This document shows positions 35,878-45,426 of a stretch of 64,000 nt of DNA, piece by piece (the stretch's first letter is position 1; each line of letters begins with the position of its first letter). Source of the DNA: CALAZP01 sp964410725 (GTDB taxonomy: Bacteria > Bacteroidota > Bacteroidia > Chitinophagales > Saprospiraceae); NCBI GenBank assembly GCA_964410725.1, contig CAYPID010000004.1, positions 8,348 to 72,347 on the forward strand, given 5' to 3'. The notes under the pieces are model-generated. The model saw nothing but the letters and a program-made list of their open reading frames with translations. It was not told the DNA's origin and did no database searches. A program made the translations under genes and the position numbers.

Positions 35878-37682
35878 ACAACATTATACAATTCCCCTCC
35901 TTTAGAAAAAAGTTTATCGACATTTTTTTGTACATTTTTATCTGGAAGGAGTTCTGGAGCGTGGTGTTTTTTTATCCGGGCATCGATAATAAGTGGCCCT
36001 TCACATCCCCAATGTTTGTCGCGGATGAAAGCTCCTACTCCATATATATCTTTGGCTGGATTAGATCGAGTAAATACCGTCCAAACAAAATTGTTGAGCG
36101 AAGCTGCCGTGAAGCGCGGTTGATCTACGACGACAACTAATGGGAAAGAGGACATATTTTGGTTTTGCAAAGCTTGTATCAAGTCTTCCATTGGCTGTTC
36201 GGGAGTCAGTTGAATCGCTAATACGCCGGGGCGGGCAATAACCACTTCGTGAAAAGATGGAGGTAGGCTAAAGTCTCTAGGAAGTTCCGTACCCAATGTT
36301 CTAAGTATTGGTCCACAGCAAGCAATGACCACCTTAGATCCTTCGTTCCATCCATCTCCTGAATAGTCTAAGGTATCAATGGTAGTTTTAGTGTGGAAAT
36401 GTAAATCCCTTTTCCAATCCACTCTTTGTAGGACGTGGTTAAAAAAATGATCGGTATCTCTAGCGTTTAATTCTGGGTGTCTGTTTCCAGCGGCTATAAA
36501 AAGGTATTTGGCTAAAGAAGTCTGTCCACTTCCGATGATTCTATTGGCTTGAGTGAGGATTTCTTCAGGTTTTTCTTCGCGAAACGGCATATAGCGTTCG
36601 CTTCCTACCGCCAACAATAATGGGTGTACTCCAGCTGCATCTACAGCGTGAATACTGGTTACACCAGGGAATTCCTGGGCAGTGAGATTTTTGACCATCA
36701 AATGAATTAGATGACCGAAACTCGAATCTTCCTGAGGAGGTCTTCCCACCACGGTGAAATGCCAAATGGCATCTTTTCGATGATAGACCTGCTGTACTTT
36801 TAGTACTGGAAAAGGATGTTGAAGACTGTAATAACCTAAGTGGTCTCCAAAGGGGCCTTCGGGTTTCTTCTCATTTTTCTTAACCACTCCAGTGATGACA
36901 AAATCAGCATCGGCTGATAGGTAGTAACCATCTTGCCTGCAATAGGCAAATCGCTTTCCTCCTAACATCCCTGCAAAGGTCAATTCTGACAATCCTTCGG
37001 GTAAAGGCATGATGGCAGAAAACGCATGTGAGGGTGGACCACCTATAAAAATACTTACTTTAAATTCCTCCTCGGACTCATTATATTGGGTATGGTGAAC
37101 CCCTATTCCTCTGTGCAATTGATAATGAAGTCCTATTTCCTCATTGGTGGAATAATCATTACCTGTTAACTGAATTCTATACATGCCCAGATTGGATTCC
37201 ATGATTTTTGAAGAACCTGGAGGCATGGAGAAAACTTGTGGTAGGGTGACGAAAGCACCTCCATCATCAGGCCATGATTTGATTAAGGGCAATTGGTCAA
37301 TGGTGGTTCTTCCATACAAAATGGGAGCCGACCTTCTTTTTCGAGGAAGAGCCGTCATCGCAGTCAATGGAGCAGATAGATAGGATAAAGGGTCTTTGAT
37401 GAAAACGGAGGGGTCGGCTTTAAGCGCAATAACTTTAGCCACCTTGGGTAGGGTCTGTCGAAACAGGTATTCCGTTCGCTGAATAGTTCCGTATAGATTA
37501 CTCAGAGCGGGAAATTTGGTTCCCTTTAGATTGGTAAAAAGAATGGCAGGCCCCCCTTTTTCAAAAATTCTTCGGTGAATTTCAGCAACTTCTAAGTTGG
37601 GGTCTACCTCACTTTTAATCGTCAATAATTGCTTGGTACGCTTCAAATCCGCTACGGTATCCGATAAACTATGGTAGGCCAT
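35874..37682 (-). CDS. UbiD-family decarboxylase
   Basis: A 602-residue member of the UbiD/Fdc family, prenylated-FMN-dependent reversible decarboxylases of aromatic or alpha,beta-unsaturated acids. The family motif EGPFGDHLGYYS is at 275-286, and GMYRIQLTGND (near 166-176) and HYQLHRGIGVHH (near 186-197) supply the usual cofactor and metal contacts. The length fits the long Bacteroidota form often annotated as menaquinone-pathway decarboxylase. No UbiX flavin prenyltransferase is in the window. It is the first gene of a three-gene run with 4-bp overlaps and is divergent from thyA. A quinone role is plausible but not shown by the sequence. Confidence 0.88.
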   Translation of the reverse strand: MAYHSLSDTVADLKRTKQLLTIKSEVDPNLEVAEIHRRIFEKGGPAILFTNLKGTKFPALSNLYGTIQRTEYLFRQTLPKVAKVIALKADPSVFIKDPLSYLSAPLTAMTALPRKRRSAPILYGRTTIDQLPLIKSWPDDGGAFVTLPQVFSMPPGSSKIMESNLGMYRIQLTGNDYSTNEEIGLHYQLHRGIGVHHTQYNESEEEFKVSIFIGGPPSHAFSAIMPLPEGLSELTFAGMLGGKRFAYCRQDGYYLSADADFVITGVVKKNEKKPEGPFGDHLGYYSLQHPFPVLKVQQVYHRKDAIWHFTVVGRPPQEDSSFGHLIHLMVKNLTAQEFPGVTSIHAVDAAGVHPLLLAVGSERYMPFREEKPEEILTQANRIIGSGQTSLAKYLFIAAGNRHPELNARDTDHFFNHVLQRVDWKRDLHFHTKTTIDTLDYSGDGWNEGSKVVIACCGPILRTLGTELPRDFSLPPSFHEVVIARPGVLAIQLTPEQPMEDLIQALQNQNMSSFPLVVVVDQPRFTAASLNNFVWTVFTRSNPAKDIYGVGAFIRDKHWGCEGPLIIDARIKKHHAPELLPDKNVQKNVDKLFSKGGELYNVV

Positions 37683-37763
37683 TTTTAGTCTTTTACGGCA
37701 AACAACCCAAAAAAATTAATGTTTGACGGTTTTTTCATATATCCTTATAAAAATTCAAAAATT

Positions 37764-37771
37764 TATATTTG
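37764..37771 (+). promoter_or_regulatory. Candidate -7 element for thyA
   Basis: TATATTTG, an exact match to TAnnTTTG, 24 bp before the thyA ATG in the 113-bp interval divergent from the UbiD gene. Confidence 0.55.
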
Positions 37772-37795
37772 TTTTACGCAAACATTAATAAACAC

Positions 37796-38590
37796 ATGCA
37801 GGCCTACCATCGGCTCATCGCGAAGATACTTGAGGAAGGTACTAAGAAAACAGACCGAACGGGAACTGGAACCCTAAGTCTTTTTGGTCACCAAATGCGT
37901 TTCAATCTCAATGAAGGTTTCCCTTTAGTCACTACTAAAAAAATTCATTTCAAATCGGTTTTACATGAACTCCTTTGGTTTCTAAAAGGAGACACTAACG
38001 TATCTTATTTGCAAGAAAACGGGGTAAGGATCTGGAATGAATGGGCTGACGAAAATGGCAATCTTGGGCCGGTTTACGGCCAACAATGGGTCAGTTGGAA
38101 GGGATATGATGGGCGCGTTATTAATCAGATTCAGCAGGCGGTAGAAACTTTAAAGAATAATCCAGATAGTAGAAGAATTATAGTGAGTGCCTGGAATGTT
38201 GGGGACTTAGAAGAAATGGCTTTAATGCCCTGTCATGCCATGTTTCAATTTTACGTTGCAGGAGGCCAATTGAGCTGTCAATTGTATCAAAGGTCAGCTG
38301 ATGTTTTTTTGGGGGTACCTTTCAATATAGCTTCATACGCTTTATTGACGATGATGATGGCTCATGTTACTGGGTTGAAGTTGGGAGATTTTGTTCATAC
38401 TTTTGGAGATGTTCATCTATACAGCAACCATATTGAACAGGCAAAACTGCAGTTATCAAGAGCAGTAAGACCTTTACCGCAGGTAAAAATTAAGAGGGAA
38501 AGGTCGTCCATTTTTGAATATGAATTCGAAGATTTTGAACTTATAAATTACGATCCTTGGCCACATATACCTGCAAAAGTAGCGGTTTAA
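37796..38590 (+). CDS. thyA: Thymidylate synthase
   Basis: Converts dUMP to dTMP with methylenetetrahydrofolate. The protein is 264 residues, the same length as E. coli ThyA. It has the nucleophilic cysteine at 146 in LMPCHAMFQFYV, followed by LSCQLYQRSADVFLGVPFNIASYALL, the dUMP-binding block. The ATG at 37796 (MQAYHRL) is chosen over an upstream in-frame TTG because it gives the canonical length and Cys146 numbering. No folA follows in this window. Single-gene unit between a divergent operon and the act operon. Confidence 0.98.
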   Translation: MQAYHRLIAKILEEGTKKTDRTGTGTLSLFGHQMRFNLNEGFPLVTTKKIHFKSVLHELLWFLKGDTNVSYLQENGVRIWNEWADENGNLGPVYGQQWVSWKGYDGRVINQIQQAVETLKNNPDSRRIIVSAWNVGDLEEMALMPCHAMFQFYVAGGQLSCQLYQRSADVFLGVPFNIASYALLTMMMAHVTGLKLGDFVHTFGDVHLYSNHIEQAKLQLSRAVRPLPQVKIKRERSSIFEYEFEDFELINYDPWPHIPAKVAV

Positions 38591-38653
38591 TTTAGATTAT
38601 ATCTAAATAAGGTAAGTGGTTCTTTATTTTTACATAAAAAAGCCTTTGAATTT

Positions 38654-38661
38654 TATCTTTG
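38654..38661 (+). promoter_or_regulatory. Candidate -7 element for the act-cox operon
   Basis: TATCTTTG matches TAnnTTTG. It is 13 bp before the first possible actA ATG (38675) and 61 bp before the preferred ATG (38723). The spacing supports the downstream start, because the upstream one would leave almost no leader. A -33 element is not clear. Confidence 0.55.
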
Positions 38662-38722
38662 CGCTGACAGAAATATGACACAATTAAATCTAAATAAAGA
38701 GGTGTTAAAATCCATATTTAAA

Positions 38723-40144
38723 ATGATCAAGAACATCATTTCAAAAAAACGAGTAGTGCTATCGAGCCTCATCTGTATGATGACTTTAGTAGGTACTATT
38801 GGAGCGGCTGATATCGATGCGGGTAAAACGCTTTTCCGCAATCAGTGTGCAAGTTGCCACAACAAAGACATGAAGTCCGATTTGGTGGGACCAGCTTTAG
38901 GAGGAGTTCAGGAGAGATGGGCAGAATATCCGCAGGAGGATTTATATGCATGGATTAGAAATTCTTCTGCCATGATCAATGCTGGGCATCCAAGAGCGAC
39001 AGAGTTATGGAATGAGTGGAAGCCTAACGTAATGAGTAATTTCTTGAATCTAACCGATGATGAAATTGCCAGCCTATTAGAATATATTCAATGTACTTAT
39101 GATGGAAGTTGTGGACCACAGCCTTTAGCGGTGGGCCCTGCTGGAGGAGCCGCTGATCAGTCAGCTCAAGAGTCCAATAATACTTTATTGTTTGCTGTTC
39201 TTGCGCTTGTATTAGCCTTTTTAGCAATAATCCTGGCAAGAGTTTTATCCAACTTAAACTACATGGTAGCCATTAATGAGGGTAAAACGGATGTTCAAAG
39301 AAAATCTTTGGTTGAAATTCTGACCAGTAAAGGTATTATAGCATTTGTTATTTTCGCATTGGTAGTTTTAGGTGGATACACTACTGTTAATAATGCAATT
39401 ATGCTGGGTAGGCAACAAGGATATGAGCCGACTCAACCCATTGCCTTTTCTCATGCTACGCATGCGGGGTTACACAAAATCGAATGCCAATATTGTCATG
39501 ATGGAGCCAGAAGGTCAAAGCACTCTGTCATTCCTGCTGCAAATACCTGTATGAATTGTCATAAGGCTATTAAAGTAGGTTCAAAATATGGAACAGCTGA
39601 GTTAACCAAAATTTATGCGTCTATTGGATTTGATCCCAATACTGACACCTATTTAGAAAACTACGATGAGTATTCTGAAGACGATATTAAGAGGGTTTAC
39701 ATGAATTGGATTGCTGATACTTATATTAAGGAGACTGGAACTCTTGATGCCAAAGGAGAGGCGTTAATCGAAGATCAGTGGGAAGGAATCAAGACTTCGC
39801 TTACTAATGAGACCAAAGATAAAATTCAAGGTCCAATTGAATGGGTTAGAATACATAATCTTCCAGATCATGCCTATTTTAATCATGCACAGCACGTAAC
39901 TGTTGGTAAGTTAGAGTGCCAAACTTGTCACGGTCCGGTTGAAGAAATGGAAGTAGTCGCTCAATATGCACCTTTGTCCATGGGCTGGTGTATCAATTGT
40001 CATAGAGAAACAGAGGTGCAGTTTACCTCCAACGAATACTACCAAGATTACGAAAAATTGCACGCCGATTTGGCATCCGGTAAAAAGGACAAAGTTACGG
40101 TTGAAGATATAGGGGGTTTAGAATGTCAAAAATGCCATTACTAA
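38723..40144 (+). CDS. actA: Alternative complex III multihaem cytochrome c subunit ActA
   Basis: Multihaem electron-transfer subunit of alternative complex III, which oxidises menaquinol and passes electrons to cytochrome c or oxidase. With ATG at 38723 the protein has 473 residues and a signal-peptide-like N-terminus. Six CxxCH sites are present: 42-46 in an N-terminal monohaem domain, then 255-259, 276-280, 399-403, 423-427 and 468-472 in the usual pentahaem part. Two membrane helices (about 153-175 and 203-220) join the two. An ATG at 38675 would add 16 residues. First gene of the operon. Confidence 0.92.
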   Translation: MIKNIISKKRVVLSSLICMMTLVGTIGAADIDAGKTLFRNQCASCHNKDMKSDLVGPALGGVQERWAEYPQEDLYAWIRNSSAMINAGHPRATELWNEWKPNVMSNFLNLTDDEIASLLEYIQCTYDGSCGPQPLAVGPAGGAADQSAQESNNTLLFAVLALVLAFLAIILARVLSNLNYMVAINEGKTDVQRKSLVEILTSKGIIAFVIFALVVLGGYTTVNNAIMLGRQQGYEPTQPIAFSHATHAGLHKIECQYCHDGARRSKHSVIPAANTCMNCHKAIKVGSKYGTAELTKIYASIGFDPNTDTYLENYDEYSEDDIKRVYMNWIADTYIKETGTLDAKGEALIEDQWEGIKTSLTNETKDKIQGPIEWVRIHNLPDHAYFNHAQHVTVGKLECQTCHGPVEEMEVVAQYAPLSMGWCINCHRETEVQFTSNEYYQDYEKLHADLASGKKDKVTVEDIGGLECQKCHY

Positions 40145-40157
40145 TTAATCGATTAAA

Positions 40158-43100
40158 ATGGATCAAAAAAACGAGATGAAAAATGATATGGTTTGGGTAG
40201 GTTTGGAGCAGTTGACCAACGACCCAGAATATACAAAGTCAATCGAACAAGAATTTTCTAGCCAACCCTCTTTAGCTGAGCAACTAGTTGAAAAGGGAAC
40301 TTCTGCCAATCGAAGAGATTTCTTAAAATACTTGGGTTTTGGATTGAGTGCAGCCACAGTGGCCGCGAGTTGTGAAATTCCTGTTAAAAGGGCCATCCCC
40401 TATGTCGTAAAGCCTGATGAAATAGTTCCGGGTGTGGCTACTTACTACGCTTCTTCTTTTGTTCAGGGAGGTGACTATTGCCCCGTTTTAGTGAAGACAA
40501 GAGATGGTAGGCCGATAAAGGTAGAGGGGAATACCCTTTCTTCAGTTACTAAAGGTGGAACAAGTGCTCGTGCACAAGCGAGTGTTTTGAGCCTTTACGA
40601 CAACAATAGGTTGCAGGGACCTGGTAAAGTGACCAATGGAGAAATAGAGTTTTTTAATGCAAAAACGGATGATGCAGCCGGAGCTTGGAGGATGGTGGAC
40701 GATGCAGTCAAATCTAAATTATCTGCAGATGCGTCCATTAAGATCGTTGCTAATACGATAATGAGTCCCTTGACTCTAAAGGCAGTAGAAGATTTTTCCC
40801 GGGCTTTTCCCAATACAGAATTAGTGCAGTACGATGCGGTTTCCTCTTCCGCTATGATTCAGGCCAATGAGGCTACATTTGGTGTGGCGGGTTTGCCTAC
40901 TTATCACTTCGATCAAGCTGATGTAATTGTTAGTTTCAATGCTGATTTCCTGGGAACATGGATATCTCCAGTGGAATTCGCTACACAATATTCAAGCAAG
41001 CGTAAGATTTCCAAGGATTTGGAATCTGCTGCTATGTCTCATCATATTCAGGTGGAGAGTCATATGAGTCTGACTGGTTCCAATGCTGATAATAGGATAT
41101 TGGTTAAGCCAAGTGAACAAGGTGCTGCAATTCTTGCACTTTACAATGCATTAGCCGCTCAAAATGGCAAAGAAAGATTGAATGGACCAGCACTTAACGC
41201 TGAGACTAAAGCTCAAATAGAAAAGGTCGCTGCAAAATTATTGAATGCAACCGGTGTTGGATTAGTGGTTAGCGGAAGCAATAATAAGGCAGAACAAATT
41301 CTTGTTAATGCAATCAATCAAATGATTGGTAGTTATGGTTCAACGATAACTTTTGACAGAGTAGGGCACCAAAGAAAGGGAATGGATCAAAGTATTCAGT
41401 CCTTAGTAAAGTCTATGAATAGTGGTGCTGTGGATGCGGTATTCTTTTTAGATGGAGCTAATCCAGCTTTTGATTTACCCAATTCATCTGACTTTGCAGC
41501 GGGAATGTCTAAGGTAGGTTTGAAGGTATCATTAAGTGGTTTACCTAACGAAACTTCCCTGTTGTGTGATTTTGTAGCTCCAACGCATCATTATCTAGAG
41601 AGCTGGGGAGACGTGGAGGTCTATAGTGGTGTATTCTCTTTAGTTCAGCCTACTATTGCACCTTTGTTTGCCACCAGACAAACGGAAGAGTCGCTATTAG
41701 TTTGGTCAGATAGTTCTTTTTTAACTGGGACTAGTGATCAGCCAGTTTTTGATTATTTAAAGGCTTCCTGGGAAACTATGTTTGATAAGCAAGATACTTA
41801 TGCTTCTTTTCAGATGTTCTGGGATCAAACCCTTCATGATGGGGTATTTGAATTGCCAGCGTCCAATAATATAAATACCAATATTGCTATTTCAGTTTCA
41901 GGTTTAGGAAGCAAAGTTACCAAACCAAGTCAAGAAGGTTTAGAAATTTCCTTCTTTGAAACGGTCAATATGGGGGGTGGGCAATATGCCAATAACCCTT
42001 GGTTACAAGAAATGCCTGATCCTATCAATAGATGTGTTTGGGGCAATTACCTTGGAGTGCCTGTTAGTTGGGAAGGTGGTAATGAGTTTACCTCTCTTAA
42101 TAATCTGAATGGTAGAGAATTCTACGGAGAGGCTGATAAAGTGGACGTTACGGTTAATAGCGAGCCAAAGGAAGTTACCGTGGTTAGACAATTCGGTCAG
42201 ATGGCAGGTACGGTATCCTTGGCATTAGGATATGGGAGAACATATACGGGAAAGCAAGGATTAGCGTTAGGAAATAACGTGGGGACTTCGGTTCAATCTT
42301 GGTTGACAATAGATGGAGACGGCAATACACAATACTTTGCTACTGGTGTTTCTGTAAGTGAATCCAAGGCAAAAGAAAAGGATTTCGCCTGTGTTCAATA
42401 TCATCATTCTATGGGACTCAAGGCAGTAGATCCCGGTAGTGGGGAAACCCTCAATGTTGATGAAAAAGCTGCAATGACGGTAGGAGAGGGGTACCAGGGA
42501 GGAATTACAGAGCGTTCAATTATCTATCAATCTACGCTAAAGGAAGTCAAGCATCTGGCTGAACATATTACGGAGAAAAGAGGAGAGGCGGAAAAGTTGA
42601 ACGAACATACGCTCTATCCTTATGATGAATACAAAGAAAACTATTACGAGCAAGGGCATCATTGGAAAATGCATGTGGACCTAAATGCTTGTATAGGATG
42701 TGGTGCTTGTCAGGTAGCATGTATTGCTGAGAATAACGTACCCATAGTTGGAAAGTATGAGGTTTCTCGGCATCACGAAATGACCTGGTTGAGGATTGAT
42801 CGGTATTTTTATGGTGACTTTGAAAATCCAAATGTTGTTTATCAACCAATGTTATGTCAACATTGTGATAACGCTCCTTGCGAGAATGTTTGTCCTGTTG
42901 CGGCTACCAACCATAGTAGTGAAGGGTTAAACCAAATGACTTACAATAGATGTATTGGTACAAGATATTGTGCCAACAACTGTCCATACAAGGTTAGAAG
43001 ATTCAATTGGTTGGATTATACCACTGCAGATTTATTCCCATCCAATGAATACCCTGTCAATGAAGAAGAATTGCCATTTGGAGCTGATAATTTAACTAGA

Positions 43101-43421
43101 ATGGTATTGAATCCAGATGTTACGGTTAGATCTAGAGGGGTTATCGAGAAGTGTAGTTTCTGCGTACAAAGAATTCAGGAAGGTAAATTAACCGCTAAGA
43201 AGGAAGGAAGAAGGTTGAATGAAAACGATGTTAAATCTGCTTGTCAAACAGCCTGTCCTACGGGAGCTATAGTATTTGGAGATGCCAATAATGAAGAAAG
43301 TGTGTTAGCTGAACGATTAAATCATCCACTGAATTACTTGGTTTTGGAAGAGACCAATACAAGATCATCAGTGAGTTATTCAGCAAAAATTAATAATAAA
43401 GACGAAGCTTTAAACGCGTAA
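40158..43421 (+). CDS. actB: Alternative complex III molybdopterin-like/Fe-S subunit ActB
   Basis: A 1087-residue periplasmic subunit. Its N-terminal part resembles molybdopterin oxidoreductases but, as known for ActB, is not expected to hold the cofactor. The C-terminal part (about 830-1060) carries four cysteine groups for iron-sulfur clusters, including CIGCGACQVAC, CQHCDNAPCENVCPV, CIGTRYCANNCPY and CSFCVQRI with a later CQTACPTGA. A twin-arginine signal (NRRDFLKYLGFGLSAATVAAS, about 51-71) is preceded by an unusually long leader, typical of this family. It lies 13 bp after actA. Full length, no defects. Confidence 0.95.
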   Translation: MDQKNEMKNDMVWVGLEQLTNDPEYTKSIEQEFSSQPSLAEQLVEKGTSANRRDFLKYLGFGLSAATVAASCEIPVKRAIPYVVKPDEIVPGVATYYASSFVQGGDYCPVLVKTRDGRPIKVEGNTLSSVTKGGTSARAQASVLSLYDNNRLQGPGKVTNGEIEFFNAKTDDAAGAWRMVDDAVKSKLSADASIKIVANTIMSPLTLKAVEDFSRAFPNTELVQYDAVSSSAMIQANEATFGVAGLPTYHFDQADVIVSFNADFLGTWISPVEFATQYSSKRKISKDLESAAMSHHIQVESHMSLTGSNADNRILVKPSEQGAAILALYNALAAQNGKERLNGPALNAETKAQIEKVAAKLLNATGVGLVVSGSNNKAEQILVNAINQMIGSYGSTITFDRVGHQRKGMDQSIQSLVKSMNSGAVDAVFFLDGANPAFDLPNSSDFAAGMSKVGLKVSLSGLPNETSLLCDFVAPTHHYLESWGDVEVYSGVFSLVQPTIAPLFATRQTEESLLVWSDSSFLTGTSDQPVFDYLKASWETMFDKQDTYASFQMFWDQTLHDGVFELPASNNINTNIAISVSGLGSKVTKPSQEGLEISFFETVNMGGGQYANNPWLQEMPDPINRCVWGNYLGVPVSWEGGNEFTSLNNLNGREFYGEADKVDVTVNSEPKEVTVVRQFGQMAGTVSLALGYGRTYTGKQGLALGNNVGTSVQSWLTIDGDGNTQYFATGVSVSESKAKEKDFACVQYHHSMGLKAVDPGSGETLNVDEKAAMTVGEGYQGGITERSIIYQSTLKEVKHLAEHITEKRGEAEKLNEHTLYPYDEYKENYYEQGHHWKMHVDLNACIGCGACQVACIAENNVPIVGKYEVSRHHEMTWLRIDRYFYGDFENPNVVYQPMLCQHCDNAPCENVCPVAATNHSSEGLNQMTYNRCIGTRYCANNCPYKVRRFNWLDYTTADLFPSNEYPVNEEELPFGADNLTRMVLNPDVTVRSRGVIEKCSFCVQRIQEGKLTAKKEGRRLNENDVKSACQTACPTGAIVFGDANNEESVLAERLNHPLNYLVLEETNTRSSVSYSAKINNKDEALNA

Positions 43422-43436
43422 AATAAATTGTAAAAA

Positions 43437-44855
43437 ATGAGTGCAGTCGTTTCTCCAATTAGAGAGCCGTTAATTACCGGTGGGAAAACCTACCATCAGA
43501 TAACGGAAGATATTTGTTCTCCAACAGAGCGAGTCCCAAGCTTGTCCTGGATAATAGCTTTTACTATTTCAGCTGGATTTTTGGGTCTTTATGTATTCTC
43601 TGTTTTTTGGACTATTTGGAAAGGTATAGGTTCCTGGAATTTGAATAGGACCATTGGATGGGGTTGGGATATTACCAATTTCGTTTGGTGGGTAGGAATT
43701 GGTCATGCTGGGACGTTGATCTCTGCCATTTTATTGCTCTTTAGGCAAAAATGGCGTACAGGGGTAAACAGAGCTGCTGAAGCGATGACTATTTTCGCAG
43801 TAATTTGTGCCGGGCAGTTTCCTTTAATCCACATGGGTAGATTGTGGTTGGGATTCTTCATTTTCCCTTACCCCAATACTAGAGGACCGTTATGGGTTAA
43901 CTTCAACTCTCCCTTGTTGTGGGACGTATTTGCGATTTCAACTTATTTTACGGTTTCGCTTTTATTTTGGTATTCTGGGTTGGTTCCTGATTTTGCTACG
44001 GTAAGAGACCGAGCAAAGGGATTCCGGAAGAAAATTTATGGATTTCTATCCTTCGGATGGACTGGTTCCGCTAAGCATTGGCAGCGATTTGAAAGTTTGT
44101 CTTTAATCTTGGCTGGTTTGGCGACTCCACTTGTTCTTTCTGTGCATACTATTGTATCTTTTGACTTCGCTACCTCAGTAATTCCTGGGTGGCACACCAC
44201 TATATTTCCTCCTTATTTTGTAGCCGGAGCTATTTTCTCTGGTTTCGCAATGGTACAGACGCTCATGGTCATTACCAGAAAGGTATTGAACTTGCAAGAC
44301 TATATTACCTTGGGGCATATTGAGAGTATGAATAAAGTGATTCTCGCAACTGGTACTATTGTTGGAACCGCTTATTTGACCGAACTTTTTGTTGCCTGGT
44401 ATTCTGGTTACATCTATGAACAATACGCCTTTTACAATAGAGTATTTGGGCCTTACTGGTGGGCATACGTAGGTATGATGAGTTGTAACTTATTGTCTCC
44501 TCAAATCTTTTGGTCGAAGAAGATTAGAAGAAGTATATTCTGGACGTTCGTAATGTCCATATTTGTTAATATCGGTATGTGGTTTGAGCGATTTGTAATT
44601 ATTGCCTCTACCTTGGCTAGAGATTACCTGCCAACAAGTTGGAGTTATTACGTTCCGACTTGGGTGGAAATTGGAATTTTCTTAGGCACCATCGGTTTGT
44701 TCTTTACCTTGTATTTGATTTTTGTAAGAACGGCACCAGTTGTTGCGGTAGCTGAGGTAAAGAGTATTTTGAAATCATCTGGAGATCAATACGTGATGGA
44801 TGCGGATAAATACAAAGAAAAGGCTGTGGTAACAGAACATGCTGAAACTCATTAA
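43437..44855 (+). CDS. actC: Alternative complex III quinol-binding membrane subunit ActC (NrfD/PsrC-like)
   Basis: Polytopic NrfD/PsrC-family protein of 472 residues with about ten membrane helices; it forms the menaquinol-oxidising site with ActB. Family stretches include WWVGIGHAGTLISAILLLFRQ (split here near 82-102), MGRLWLGFFIFPYPNTRG (near 132) and SVHTIVSFDFATSVIPGWH (near 235). It lies 15 bp after actB. ActF is a paralogous subunit later in the operon. Confidence 0.95.
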   Translation: MSAVVSPIREPLITGGKTYHQITEDICSPTERVPSLSWIIAFTISAGFLGLYVFSVFWTIWKGIGSWNLNRTIGWGWDITNFVWWVGIGHAGTLISAILLLFRQKWRTGVNRAAEAMTIFAVICAGQFPLIHMGRLWLGFFIFPYPNTRGPLWVNFNSPLLWDVFAISTYFTVSLLFWYSGLVPDFATVRDRAKGFRKKIYGFLSFGWTGSAKHWQRFESLSLILAGLATPLVLSVHTIVSFDFATSVIPGWHTTIFPPYFVAGAIFSGFAMVQTLMVITRKVLNLQDYITLGHIESMNKVILATGTIVGTAYLTELFVAWYSGYIYEQYAFYNRVFGPYWWAYVGMMSCNLLSPQIFWSKKIRRSIFWTFVMSIFVNIGMWFERFVIIASTLARDYLPTSWSYYVPTWVEIGIFLGTIGLFFTLYLIFVRTAPVVAVAEVKSILKSSGDQYVMDADKYKEKAVVTEHAETH

Positions 44856-44881
44856 AATAACTTTACAACTTCAATAATAAA

Positions 44882-45409
44882 ATGGAAGGACAAAAAGAAG
44901 TATTATTTGGTCTTTACAATGACGAAGAGATTTTAATGAAAGCTGTTCGTAAAGCCAAGGAAGATCATCTGGAAATTATGGATGTCTTTACGCCTTTTCC
45001 CGTGCATGGTTTGGATCACGAAATGGGATTATCTGAAAGTAGGTTGCATATAGCAGGTTTCTTCTATGGTGCTATTGGAACATTAACTGCTTTTCTTTTT
45101 ATGACATGGGTCTTTACTCGAGATTGGCCTATTATTTTTGGAGGTAAACCTTATTGGTCGGTTCCAGCATTCATTCCCATTACTTTTGAAGTTACTGTTT
45201 TGTTTGCTGCAATTGGAATGGTGGTTTCGTTTTTCACTGTTAATGGGTTAGGACCTGGAACAGAAGCGATTACGCTAGATGATAGAATTACTGATGATAA
45301 GTTTTGTATTGCATTTGATACCAGTTCGCAAGACGAAAGCTTGAAAGAAAGGATCAATCAGTTCTTTAGTTCAACAGGGGCTGAGGAGATTAATACAAAA
45401 TCTATATAA
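44882..45409 (+). CDS. actD: Alternative complex III subunit ActD (DUF3341)
   Basis: A 175-residue membrane protein with an N-terminal soluble part (about 1-55, including DVFTPFPVHGLDHEMGL) and two helices (about 58-80 and 95-118), then a soluble C-terminus. This is the DUF3341 pattern found as ActD in alternative complex III. It has no cofactor motif and is structural in known complexes. The position between actC and actE is canonical. Confidence 0.92.
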   Translation: MEGQKEVLFGLYNDEEILMKAVRKAKEDHLEIMDVFTPFPVHGLDHEMGLSESRLHIAGFFYGAIGTLTAFLFMTWVFTRDWPIIFGGKPYWSVPAFIPITFEVTVLFAAIGMVVSFFTVNGLGPGTEAITLDDRITDDKFCIAFDTSSQDESLKERINQFFSSTGAEEINTKSI

Positions 45410-45426
45410 AATTTAATTTTATAAAA

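Noticed and set aside
38591..38607. Hairpin TTTAGAT/ATCTAAA after thyA
   Set aside because: Seven AT-only pairs and no T tract immediately after; too weak to call a terminator.
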